Shown: one piece after another, positions 6,725 to 12,942 of the stretch
How the letters are laid out: the number at the start of each line of letters is the position of its first letter
Position numbering within the stretch: position 1 is the first letter of the stretch
Virus record (IMG/VR): IMGVR_UViG_3300032288_001775
Location: 1 to 35,498 of that record
From: a virus
Length of the DNA: 35,498 nucleotides
Strand: one strand, 5' to 3'
Translations under genes and position numbers: made by a program
The notes under the pieces: model-generated
The model's input: the letters and a program-made list of their open reading frames with translations, nothing else
Database searches by the model: none
What the model was told of the DNA's origin: nothing

Positions 6725-6890
6725 GGTTCAACCATTCCAGCATCGAGTGGACTGCTGAGCCAGCAGCCAAATAAACAGCTGGTTTCTCTGGGACCATTGC
6801 GACTTTGCTGAGGTAGTATTTCTGCGGGCAGGATTGCCAAGTAGAAAGCTGACTATAAGAACGATGTGGGGGTAGTTGATTCATATGCAT
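6690..6890 (-). CDS. Cas4/RecB-like exonuclease, N-terminal part
   Basis: The product is 66 aa from the ATG at 6890. SYSQLSTWQSCPQKYYL followed by GSAVHSMLEWL is the conserved N-terminal helix-Cys-helix and GxxxH segment of Cas4/RecB-type nucleases, where this Cys is the first ligand of the 4Fe-4S cluster. The protein stops before the catalytic strands, which lie in 5839-6513. The start was chosen for GGAG eight bases upstream; a longer start at 6992 lacks a site and would run through the control hairpin. It is the first gene of the leftward replication operon. Confidence 0.72.
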   Translation of the reverse strand: MHMNQLPPHRSYSQLSTWQSCPQKYYLSKVAMVPEKPAVYLAAGSAVHSMLEWLNHELYRTQQESN

Positions 6891-6904
6891 AGTGTATTCT
6901 CCAA

Positions 6905-6925
6905 GTCGGACAAATCGGGTCCGAC
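6905..6925. promoter_or_regulatory. Perfect inverted repeat upstream of the replication operon
   Basis: GTCGGAC, seven bases, then GTCCGAC form a perfect 7-bp inverted repeat that ends about 14 bases before the ATG at 6890. In RNA it gives a hairpin just ahead of the ribosome-binding site; in DNA it could be an operator. There is no T-tract, so it is not a typical terminator. Confidence 0.55.
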
Positions 6926-6936
6926 ACGCCGTTTGT

Positions 6937-6950
6937 TTTTTAACCAAGTT
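6937..6950 (-). promoter_or_regulatory. Shared operon-head motif, copy 1
   Basis: The plus strand reads TTTTTAACCAAGTT (minus strand AACTTGGTTAAAAA). The same 14 bases occur at 33154-33167. Both copies lie about 45-60 bases upstream of the first gene of a leftward operon. No standard -10 follows at the right distance here, so it may be a phage-specific promoter or an operator rather than a host -35. Confidence 0.4.
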
Positions 6951-6982
6951 CGTGATAAGTTTGAGGGGTGGAGGGCGGGAAA

Positions 6983-7002
6983 GGCTCGCCACAGGGCGAG
7001 CC
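6983..7002 (+). promoter_or_regulatory. Hairpin abutting the start codon of the 49-aa rightward gene
   Basis: GGCTCGCC, four bases (ACAG), then GGCGAGCC form a perfect 8-bp stem that ends one base before the ATG at 7004. In the transcript it would bury the initiation region, so it may control translation; as DNA it is a candidate operator. Confidence 0.5.
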
Positions 7003-7003
7003 G

Positions 7004-7153
7004 ATGAAAGATATAGAAGTATTCATAAACAAAATAGAAGATGCGAAGACGCATCTTCCTGATGGGCATAAGGATAAAGAATGGCTGGAAGGGTTTAACG
7101 CTGGTTTAGATTGGGCAATAAGGATTCTAAACAAAGATAAATCTGCGTATTAA
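7004..7153 (+). CDS. Small hypothetical protein, 49 aa, rightward
   Basis: The product starts MKDIEVFINKIEDAKTHL and continues HKDKEWLEGFNAGLDWAIRIL, a coherent helical, charged protein. It runs opposite to both flanking operons and is followed directly by a strong terminator, which supports a real transcript. The inner ATG at 7004 is preferred over 6968 because the extra residues would be encoded by the GC-rich hairpin. It may be a small regulator of the region between the replication and late operons; no family is recognised. Confidence 0.55.
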   Translation: MKDIEVFINKIEDAKTHLPDGHKDKEWLEGFNAGLDWAIRILNKDKSAY

Positions 7154-7164
7154 AAACAAAAAGA

Positions 7165-7188
7165 AGGGGGAACCGTTTGGTTCCCCCT
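7165..7188. terminator. Bidirectional rho-independent terminator
   Basis: AGGGGGAACC, loop GTTT, then GGTTCCCCCT form a perfect 10-bp stem. Rightward it is followed by a pyrimidine-rich tract (TATCTCTTT); leftward by TCTTTTTGTTTTT. It ends the long late operon coming from the right and the small rightward gene coming from the left. Confidence 0.88.
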
Positions 7189-7202
7189 ATCTCTTTGGCT
7201 CC

Positions 7203-7421
7203 CTACCATTCAGGCGGAGCAACTGCGAGCGCATCCAGCGTGGCTAAGTTGATGCACCCGACTGCTGGAATGGAAAGCGTATGCTGCAAACCCTTAAGCA
7301 CTTCAGCCAGGGGAGCATCTAGCACATCATCTCCAGCTATATTCAGCGCCACTCGAACTTTCTCTACTAGTTCGTGACGCTCACCTGGTGATACCAGGGA
7401 TATTAGTCTGTTCTGTTCCAC
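7203..7421 (-). CDS. Small protein, possible peptidoglycan-binding-like fold, 72 aa
   Basis: This is the last gene of the late operon. Residues 38-68 (LAEVLKGLQHTLSIPAVGCINLATLDAL) resemble the helix-turn-helix pattern of PG_binding_1 domains, which have LQ near the start and a TL-x-AL helix near the end. The N-terminal part is helical and charged. It overlaps the large tail protein gene by one base. It might be a wall-binding accessory of the tail or endolysin, but the similarity is weak and a hypothetical protein is the safe reading. Confidence 0.5.
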   Translation of the reverse strand: MEQNRLISLVSPGERHELVEKVRVALNIAGDDVLDAPLAEVLKGLQHTLSIPAVGCINLATLDALAVAPPEW

Positions 7422-9334
7422 TATGTAATCGGAACTTCTGTATCAATAGTCTGTAATTGAACCGTAACTATTCCACCGAATCCTGCTGCGAATGAGGGTG
7501 GAGAAGTCTGCTCAAATTGGATAGCACGGATTGTACAGACTCGTTCTTCTCCCGAAGAAAAGTCTTGGAATAGTACCGCGCCTCCATTTTGTTCAATGCG
7601 TTCCAGATAGTTAATGCGTTCCCATGGCGCTGATACTCTTGTAACTCCATTGGAATCGCGCTCCTCTTCATAGCATAGTAATGGGATAGTAAGTGTACGA
7701 GAACGAAGTGGTGCTGGTAGAGCACGACACTGCCATTCTTCTACTATTGGACCAACTGTTGCATCACTTGTGCTGCGAGTTAAGGTCAATGTAATTTCAA
7801 AGTGGTCTGCTGGTTGCAAGCTTGCAGATAATTGGAAGTCGGTTGAGCCACCTAGTGGGATAGATTCAATCGCAGAGGTATTTCCATCTTGGTCAGAAAC
7901 AGAGAACCCAATAGTTCCTCCAGTCCCATCTGTTCTTATTGCAAGAGATACTGGTTGTTTATCTTCAGCAGTACCCCAGCGAATCCAACCAGAGCTGATG
8001 GTTCCAGATGTAGCAAGTTCAGTTGCATGCTCAACCCATACGCCAGATGCACCAACCATGAGTTTACGTGCAGTAATTCCAATAAAGCAAACGCCTATTA
8101 CGTCGGAAGAATCGGTAGCTAGGTCAGCAGCGTAGGCATATCCGTTATCTATTGGTTGACCTAAGTCAACACGCCATAATCCTTTAACCGTATTGATGGC
8201 ATAGTTACGAGTCGCGTATATATATCTATTATTGAATGCAATATCCCTGACATCGCCAACAACATTGAGTGGTCCATAAGTAAAACTTAATCCGTCGGTG
8301 CTTTGATTTCCAACACGAAGTCCAGCAGTAGTAGCCATAACTACATACTCATTTAAGTATGTGCGAATCTGGTGCAGGGTTTCACCACGAGGTAGCTCGG
8401 CAATAACAATTGGGTCTTTGATTGCAGCAAGCGGTGATGCATCATCAATAGCAAATGACAAGACACGGCTGATAGCGCCGAGGGTATAGCCAACAATGAT
8501 GGCACTGTTTAGTTCACCAACTGATTCCCATACCAAGTTAGAATCTTTGAATGTGTATCGCTCTTCTGTGTTACCTATAGTTGTTGGGGTAGAAGAAGGA
8601 AACCTAGATAGTTCATAGACTACGCATTGCGTAGTATCTTCTTTAACTCCAATAACAATACGGTCTTTAACAAAGCCAATAGCCTGGACAGTAAATGTAG
8701 TAACACCGTTTGGCTTAGCCCAAAGCTTGGTTACAGCCAGTGAGGTGCTTACTGAATAGATACCATCACTAGCACCAACGATAGCGCTGTTTCCATCTGA
8801 TGATATAACTTGGGCTGTTACTGAAGTTGCAAGAGATGTTGATGTGCTAGCGCCAGTAGAGCCATTGTAATAAAAAACATTACCGCTTTGAATATAGAAT
8901 GCGCCATTGTTTGTTGTGGCAGGCTTAGCGGTGATAGCCGTAGTCGATACCTGTGTAGTTCTAGGTAGAAGCTTTAGTTCGCCAAGATTCCATACATCAA
9001 TATTGTTTGATTCATAGAATCTATATTGGTCAGATGAGTCAGCGTCGTAGTAACGTTCGCCAGCACCATGATGCCAGGATGTAGCAGACCGAAGCCACCA
9101 ATTAGACAAAGAGTTTTCACCAGCGGATGTGCCTTGGTCGATACGTTCCTTCTGATAAGTCGTAGTGATACGACTTATACGGTTCTGGTCAGATGCACCA
9201 GATAACCATGGCGTGTTACCAATTGCATAGCTTGCAGCAAAATCCTCTCGCTTGTATTTAACAAGCGCTGTTGGGATTGCTTGGCTAAGAATAATCGGTA
9301 GGTCGCCAACAAGGTCCTTGTTGCTAGTTGCCAC
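7421..9334 (-). CDS. Large tail protein, probably beta-propeller/beta-sandwich
   Basis: The product is 637 aa. It is dominated by short beta strands with repeated patterns such as VISSDGNSAIVGASDGIYSV, VGFVKDRIVIGVK-like strands and FNNRYIYATRN. These suggest WD/Kelch-like blades over residues of about 100-430, followed by a sandwich-like C-terminal part. The N-terminus (KREDFAASYAIGNTPWLSG) may attach to the tail. No transmembrane segment or catalytic motif is evident. The gene follows the endolysin within the late operon. A tail-tip or receptor-binding role is inferred from size and position. Confidence 0.55.
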   Translation of the reverse strand: MATSNKDLVGDLPIILSQAIPTALVKYKREDFAASYAIGNTPWLSGASDQNRISRITTTYQKERIDQGTSAGENSLSNWWLRSATSWHHGAGERYYDADSSDQYRFYESNNIDVWNLGELKLLPRTTQVSTTAITAKPATTNNGAFYIQSGNVFYYNGSTGASTSTSLATSVTAQVISSDGNSAIVGASDGIYSVSTSLAVTKLWAKPNGVTTFTVQAIGFVKDRIVIGVKEDTTQCVVYELSRFPSSTPTTIGNTEERYTFKDSNLVWESVGELNSAIIVGYTLGAISRVLSFAIDDASPLAAIKDPIVIAELPRGETLHQIRTYLNEYVVMATTAGLRVGNQSTDGLSFTYGPLNVVGDVRDIAFNNRYIYATRNYAINTVKGLWRVDLGQPIDNGYAYAADLATDSSDVIGVCFIGITARKLMVGASGVWVEHATELATSGTISSGWIRWGTAEDKQPVSLAIRTDGTGGTIGFSVSDQDGNTSAIESIPLGGSTDFQLSASLQPADHFEITLTLTRSTSDATVGPIVEEWQCRALPAPLRSRTLTIPLLCYEEERDSNGVTRVSAPWERINYLERIEQNGGAVLFQDFSSGEERVCTIRAIQFEQTSPPSFAAGFGGIVTVQLQTIDTEVPIT

Positions 9335-9343
9335 GATTTACCT

Positions 9344-9859
9344 CTACTTCTTATTAGTTGGACATTCTGGACAGCAGCAATGATGGTGTGGTTTGATAAC
9401 TACTGCAGGTTTTTTATCTGGCAATGGTTTTATTACAGCTTTAATTTGGTTAACCAACTTAGGTTGATTCATCCACCAGAACCAAGGACTAGTATCGTCA
9501 CCAAAACCATCGTTAATAGAAATGTGTAAATGTTTTGTGTGCGGGTTGCTACCAGTATAAGCGCGATTTCCAAGACGAGCTTTGTCTTTTGACCAAATCT
9601 TCTTGTTGAAAATAAGGTACTTAACTCGCTTATCTTCTTTAAGTTTTTCGAATATGTCACTACAATCGACCCCGCTATCAGGGTCATGGGTGAGGTCGAC
9701 TGCTAGCCCAGTATTGTGGTCCGAAGTCGGACTCGCCTTGAGGTGAGCAGCACTGGGCAGGAGCCCATCGCTTGCCTTCTTGCGTTTCGGTGCTAATGCC
9801 GTCGCTTGACGCAGCACAGCAATAGCAGCAGGCGTGGCTTTCTTGGTTACAGGTTTCAT
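9344..9859 (-). CDS. Endolysin, M15-type peptidase, with His/Cys-rich tail
   Basis: The product is 171 aa. SDHNTGLAVDLTHD (His48, Asp55) and HTKHLHIS (His112) supply the zinc-ligand pattern of M15/LAS peptidases, which cut peptide bonds in peptidoglycan. The C-terminus carries PHHHCCCPEC near 157-166, an unusual metal-binding-like cluster and not a known wall-binding domain. There is no signal peptide, so export through the adjacent holin-like proteins is expected. It lies directly after two small membrane-protein genes, a standard lysis cassette. Confidence 0.82.
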   Translation of the reverse strand: MKPVTKKATPAAIAVLRQATALAPKRKKASDGLLPSAAHLKASPTSDHNTGLAVDLTHDPDSGVDCSDIFEKLKEDKRVKYLIFNKKIWSKDKARLGNRAYTGSNPHTKHLHISINDGFGDDTSPWFWWMNQPKLVNQIKAVIKPLPDKKPAVVIKPHHHCCCPECPTNKK

Positions 9860-9864
9860 TCATT

Positions 9865-10059
9865 TCACTTTCCTGCTATGAGTTCAAATAAACTGTCAAC
9901 GCGCTTCTCTAATCTATCGATGGAGTCACGCATACTTGTGCCAGAATTCGGCTTGAGTTCAGCAAGGTAGTGCTTGACCAACCAACGAACTGAGCCAGCA
10001 AAGCTGGCGACTATTGTGGTAACCGCTACCGCGATACCAGCCCATTCGTTGGTGCTCAT
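9865..10059 (-). CDS. Small membrane protein, holin-like, 64 aa
   Basis: One hydrophobic segment near the N-terminus (WAGIAVAVTTIVASFAGSV, residues 6-24) is followed by a charged amphipathic helix (RDSIDRLEKRVDSLFELI). The single membrane span with a coiled tail resembles phage holin-accessory or antiholin proteins found beside endolysins. The gene overlaps the upstream holin-like gene by one base and precedes the endolysin by a few bases. A second holin or a regulator of lysis timing is inferred. Confidence 0.65.
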   Translation of the reverse strand: MSTNEWAGIAVAVTTIVASFAGSVRWLVKHYLAELKPNSGTSMRDSIDRLEKRVDSLFELIAGK

Positions 10060-10268
10060 TATTCTGTCTTACCGAACGCTGAATCTGATGTATCTAAAGC
10101 GCGGAGCACGACGGGCAGCACTGCCACGACTCCTGCTGTGAAGATAGCCTTGGCTCCCGCTGCATCAAGAGTGAAGATATCCCCACCAGTAGCAGTAAAG
10201 GCAGCGAGGCAAGCGCCAATAAAATGGCGCACATAGCTTTTAATAGCCGACACGGTTTTTTCATTCAT
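10059..10268 (-). CDS. Holin-like protein, 69 aa
   Basis: The product has a moderately hydrophobic region at about 14-27 and a clear one at 41-57 (AIFTAGVVAVLPVVLRAL), then ends in LDTSDSAFGKTE. The pattern of two membrane helices followed by a D-x-x-D-SAFG tail is common in small actinophage holins. It opens the lysis cassette (holin-like, second membrane protein, endolysin). Its start faces a divergent rightward gene about 40 bases away. Confidence 0.7.
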   Translation of the reverse strand: MNEKTVSAIKSYVRHFIGACLAAFTATGGDIFTLDAAGAKAIFTAGVVAVLPVVLRALDTSDSAFGKTE

Positions 10269-10292
10269 TTGTTTCTCCTTATTTATACTTTG

Positions 10293-10301
10293 TGGTACAC
10301 T
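10293..10301 (+). promoter_or_regulatory. Extended -10 promoter for a leaderless gene
   Basis: TGGTACACT matches the extended -10 form (TGN plus a TANNNT hexamer). It ends six bases before the ATG at 10308, which puts the expected transcription start at or next to the A of the ATG. No ribosome-binding site precedes that ATG. Leaderless genes of this layout are common in Actinobacteria. The -35 is weak. Confidence 0.6.
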
Positions 10302-10307
10302 GTCACC

Positions 10308-11027
10308 ATGGACAAAAAAATTACATTTATTGCTAAAGACAAATACTCATACGATTTGTGTGAGCGACCATTCCCAGCATTTCAAGCCTTACCTAAGTGG
10401 CATAGAGATATGGTTCCCTATCAAATATCACCAGATAATCCAGATGGTAAAAAGTTTATTGTTGAAGGTAAAATATCTAATGCTACATTTAAGAAATGTG
10501 TTCCTATGTTAGACGCTTTAACTTCTGGTTATATTATTCCTTTATGGTCTGATGTTCAGATTAAGCAAACAATCACTGGTCCAAGAATTACTTGGCGCAC
10601 AACACTCGATGTTTTTGAACAACATGGAGAAAACTCTCAACATGTAGAAACTCCGCCAGGTTACACAAATAATGTATTTAAGTTCATGAACAAGTGGATT
10701 CCAAATACTCCAAGCGGTTATTCGGTTTTGGTTTTGCCTCCAGTTGGTTATAGGAATTTACCTTTTAAGGCTATCGAGGCTGTTCTTGATAGTGATAAAG
10801 CAAGTCTTGAACCTTTATTTCCAATGTGGATTAAGGAAGGCTTTGAAGGGGTAGTTGAAAAAGGAACACCCTTAGTTCAACTAATCCCCTTCAAAAGAAC
10901 CAATTGGAAAGCCGAGTTTGATTACTACGCCGAAGGCGAGCATAAGCTCCTAGAAGATAAAACTTTTAATTCAACCTTAGTTAATCATTACATAAAAAAC
11001 TTTTGGTCTAAAAAGTCTTATCGTTAA
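10308..11027 (+). CDS. Conserved phage protein of unknown function (DUF6065-like), against the late operon
   Basis: The product is 239 aa. Its segments CERPFPAFQALPKWHRDM, KKCVPMLDALTSGYIIPL, NTPSGYSVLVLPPVGY, FPMWIKEGFEGVVEKGTPLVQLIPFKR and NWKAEF resemble a phage protein family seen widely in aquatic phages, which I remember as DUF6065. Its function is not known. It is soluble with no signal peptide. The ATG at 10308 is preferred because an extended -10 promoter sits just upstream. It is the only sizeable rightward gene within the leftward late operon, so it behaves like a moron with its own expression. Its stop shares bases with the stop of the opposing gene (TTAA). Confidence 0.72.
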   Translation: MDKKITFIAKDKYSYDLCERPFPAFQALPKWHRDMVPYQISPDNPDGKKFIVEGKISNATFKKCVPMLDALTSGYIIPLWSDVQIKQTITGPRITWRTTLDVFEQHGENSQHVETPPGYTNNVFKFMNKWIPNTPSGYSVLVLPPVGYRNLPFKAIEAVLDSDKASLEPLFPMWIKEGFEGVVEKGTPLVQLIPFKRTNWKAEFDYYAEGEHKLLEDKTFNSTLVNHYIKNFWSKKSYR

Positions 11028-11356
11028 GCGTTCCAACTATCTATGATGGATTGGATATATTGCCAATTCCATTCGTAACGCGGGACAATTTCAAGATTGA
11101 TTACATCCCATCCTGCTGCTATTGTTTTTGGCAAATCATCAGGATGTGGTGATGTAACTATATGTTCTGGTCGCCAAGCAACTACTGAAGGTAATCCAGA
11201 AACTTTTACATTCAAGAAGTTAAGCAATGTGTTTCTCATTGCTTCTGTATTACTATCCCAACCAAATGGAACTGTAATTACATTATCTGGTTTATTAGCA
11301 ATAAGGTTATCTGCATCACCATAAATATTATGGAATAAGTATACTTGTGTACTCAT
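11024..11356 (-). CDS. Hypothetical protein following a tail-fibre gene, 110 aa
   Basis: The product is mixed alpha/beta: MSTQVYLFHNIYGDADNLI, then PDNVITVPFGWDSN, GLPSVVAWRPEHIV and a Trp-rich C-terminal helix (YEWNWQYIQSIIDSWNA). Its ATG directly follows the fibre gene stop. Small genes in this position often encode fibre-assembly chaperones, so that role is possible, but no known chaperone motif is visible. The 3' end meets the opposing rightward gene with a shared TTAA. Confidence 0.6.
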   Translation of the reverse strand: MSTQVYLFHNIYGDADNLIANKPDNVITVPFGWDSNTEAMRNTLLNFLNVKVSGLPSVVAWRPEHIVTSPHPDDLPKTIAAGWDVINLEIVPRYEWNWQYIQSIIDSWNA

Positions 11357-12610
11357 TTAGACAACTACCAACTTTCTTGCAGTTCCTGCGCCACCGCTTG
11401 GTTGTGAGCCATAAATACCATATCCAGCTCCACCTGCAGCAGAAGGAGTAAAAGATGAACTATCTGCAGGAGCAAGAATTGTTAATGAACCACCACCTGT
11501 TGCACCACCAGGTCGCTCGCTTGCACTTGCTCCAGCAACGCCCTTGGCTTCAATAGCACCAGAACCTCTTAATGTTCCTTCAATAATTACAATCAATACT
11601 CCGCCAGTTCCATTGGGACCAGCATTTTCGCCACCAGTACCACCATTGTTACCACCACCACCAGATGAAGGGTTTGCGGTTGGATAAGGTCCCCCAGCAC
11701 CAAGAGCGTTTCCACCAGCACCGCCGTTAGCAGTTGCAGCAGTTCCACCAATATTAGTAAGACCGCTATAAGTGCGACCGCCACCACCGCCTGAGCCACC
11801 AGAAAATGATGTACCAGCAGCACCGTAACCAAAAGTAGTGTTATCGTTTGTACCTGAGCCACCACCGCCAGTTCCACCTGCTGTGCCAGCAGAACCTGGT
11901 TGAGATGCACTATATGAAGTCGTACCGCCCGCACCGCCATCGGATGGAACTTGTGGATTAGTTACAGATGAGAATGTGCCATCAACAATACGGATAGCAC
12001 CTTTAGTAGTTGCACCACCTGATACGCCAGTACCATTGTGGTTTGCTCCCTTGCCAGTCATTGACAAAGTTCCGCTAACTGTTAAATCTCCAGCTACATA
12101 TAGCACCGTAAATAGTTTGCGGTTACTTGGCTGGAAAGTTACTCCACTGTTGATTGTCATATCTCCTTTAATAACAATCCAAGCAGAACGAGTATCTTCT
12201 GTGGATGTAAACCAATCAGAATTTGTAAACGAAGTAACTGTTTGACTTCCTGATTTAATAGTATAATCGTAAGAACCAAGAGATACGCTATTGATTGTCA
12301 TTGTTCCACCTGCGGTTGGTGCAGATGTGGATGGAGTTGAGTTAGCCATACCTTTAGCAATAACAGCTATTGAACCAGCGCTAATATTTCCAGCAGAAAA
12401 TGTAATAGCGCTATCAGCCCAAGGCATTTTTATTGCAGCAGCAGTGCCGTCAAGATTCTTCCAAGCGCTTCCTGTCCAAATTTCTGGTTTGCCAGATGTA
12501 GAATTAAATCCAATATATCCAGCAGCAAGACCAGATGTTGATGGTCTTGTATCTGTTGTTTGTATTGGATACTCTCCAAAATTTCTATAAGGGTATATAG
12601 TGTTTGCCAT
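11357..12610 (-). CDS. Glycine-rich tail fibre / adhesin
   Basis: The product is 417 aa. The N-terminal 60 residues (MANTIYPYRNFGEYPIQTTD, then AAGYIGFNSTSGKPEIWTGSAW) form the fibre-attachment or short strand-repeat module often seen in phage tail fibres. Residues of about 100-210 are beta-rich. About 210-400 is very Gly-rich with GGTGGGGSG, SGGGGG and GGGGNNGGTGG blocks, like the polyglycine-sandwich tips of T4 gp38-type adhesins and glycine-rich bacterial surface domains. It probably contacts the host receptor. It overlaps the next virion gene by one base (TAATG). Confidence 0.72.
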   Translation of the reverse strand: MANTIYPYRNFGEYPIQTTDTRPSTSGLAAGYIGFNSTSGKPEIWTGSAWKNLDGTAAAIKMPWADSAITFSAGNISAGSIAVIAKGMANSTPSTSAPTAGGTMTINSVSLGSYDYTIKSGSQTVTSFTNSDWFTSTEDTRSAWIVIKGDMTINSGVTFQPSNRKLFTVLYVAGDLTVSGTLSMTGKGANHNGTGVSGGATTKGAIRIVDGTFSSVTNPQVPSDGGAGGTTSYSASQPGSAGTAGGTGGGGSGTNDNTTFGYGAAGTSFSGGSGGGGGRTYSGLTNIGGTAATANGGAGGNALGAGGPYPTANPSSGGGGNNGGTGGENAGPNGTGGVLIVIIEGTLRGSGAIEAKGVAGASASERPGGATGGGSLTILAPADSSSFTPSAAGGAGYGIYGSQPSGGAGTARKLVVV

Positions 12611-12924
12611 TATACAATCTCCACTCCGCTAATGTGAAAATTAACTCCAGTAGTTGATGCCGAGCCAGTAACTGTTTTAGCTGGATTATTTGCTGGTATA
12701 ACTTGTTTGATATCAAAAAACGCAGTTGAATTAGCAAGAAGTGAAACTCCTGATAATACGGCAACTGTGTCTATATTGATGGTAAAAGTAGCAGCAGATG
12801 TGGTTGTATTTGTTACTGCTATGTTTGTAACTACGGCTGTTGCCGAAGTTGATGATACTGTGTACAAAGTGGTATTGGTTGTCGCAGCAGCTGTGCGAGC
12901 CATTACCTTAGAAGTTACAGCCAT
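12610..12924 (-). CDS. Small beta-sandwich virion protein, 104 aa
   Basis: The product is almost entirely Thr/Ala/Val/Ser beta strand (NTTLYTVSSTSATAVVTNIAV, then FTINIDTVAV, ISGVEIV). This is typical of small phage Ig-like or head/fibre decoration proteins. There is no Cys, no catalytic motif and no signal. It is placed between two fibre genes, so a fibre trimer clamp or decoration role is possible. The fold is inferred from strand pattern only. Confidence 0.58.
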   Translation of the reverse strand: MAVTSKVMARTAAATTNTTLYTVSSTSATAVVTNIAVTNTTTSAATFTINIDTVAVLSGVSLLANSTAFFDIKQVIPANNPAKTVTGSASTTGVNFHISGVEIV

Positions 12925-12942
12925 TATTTAGTGTACCTTTCT

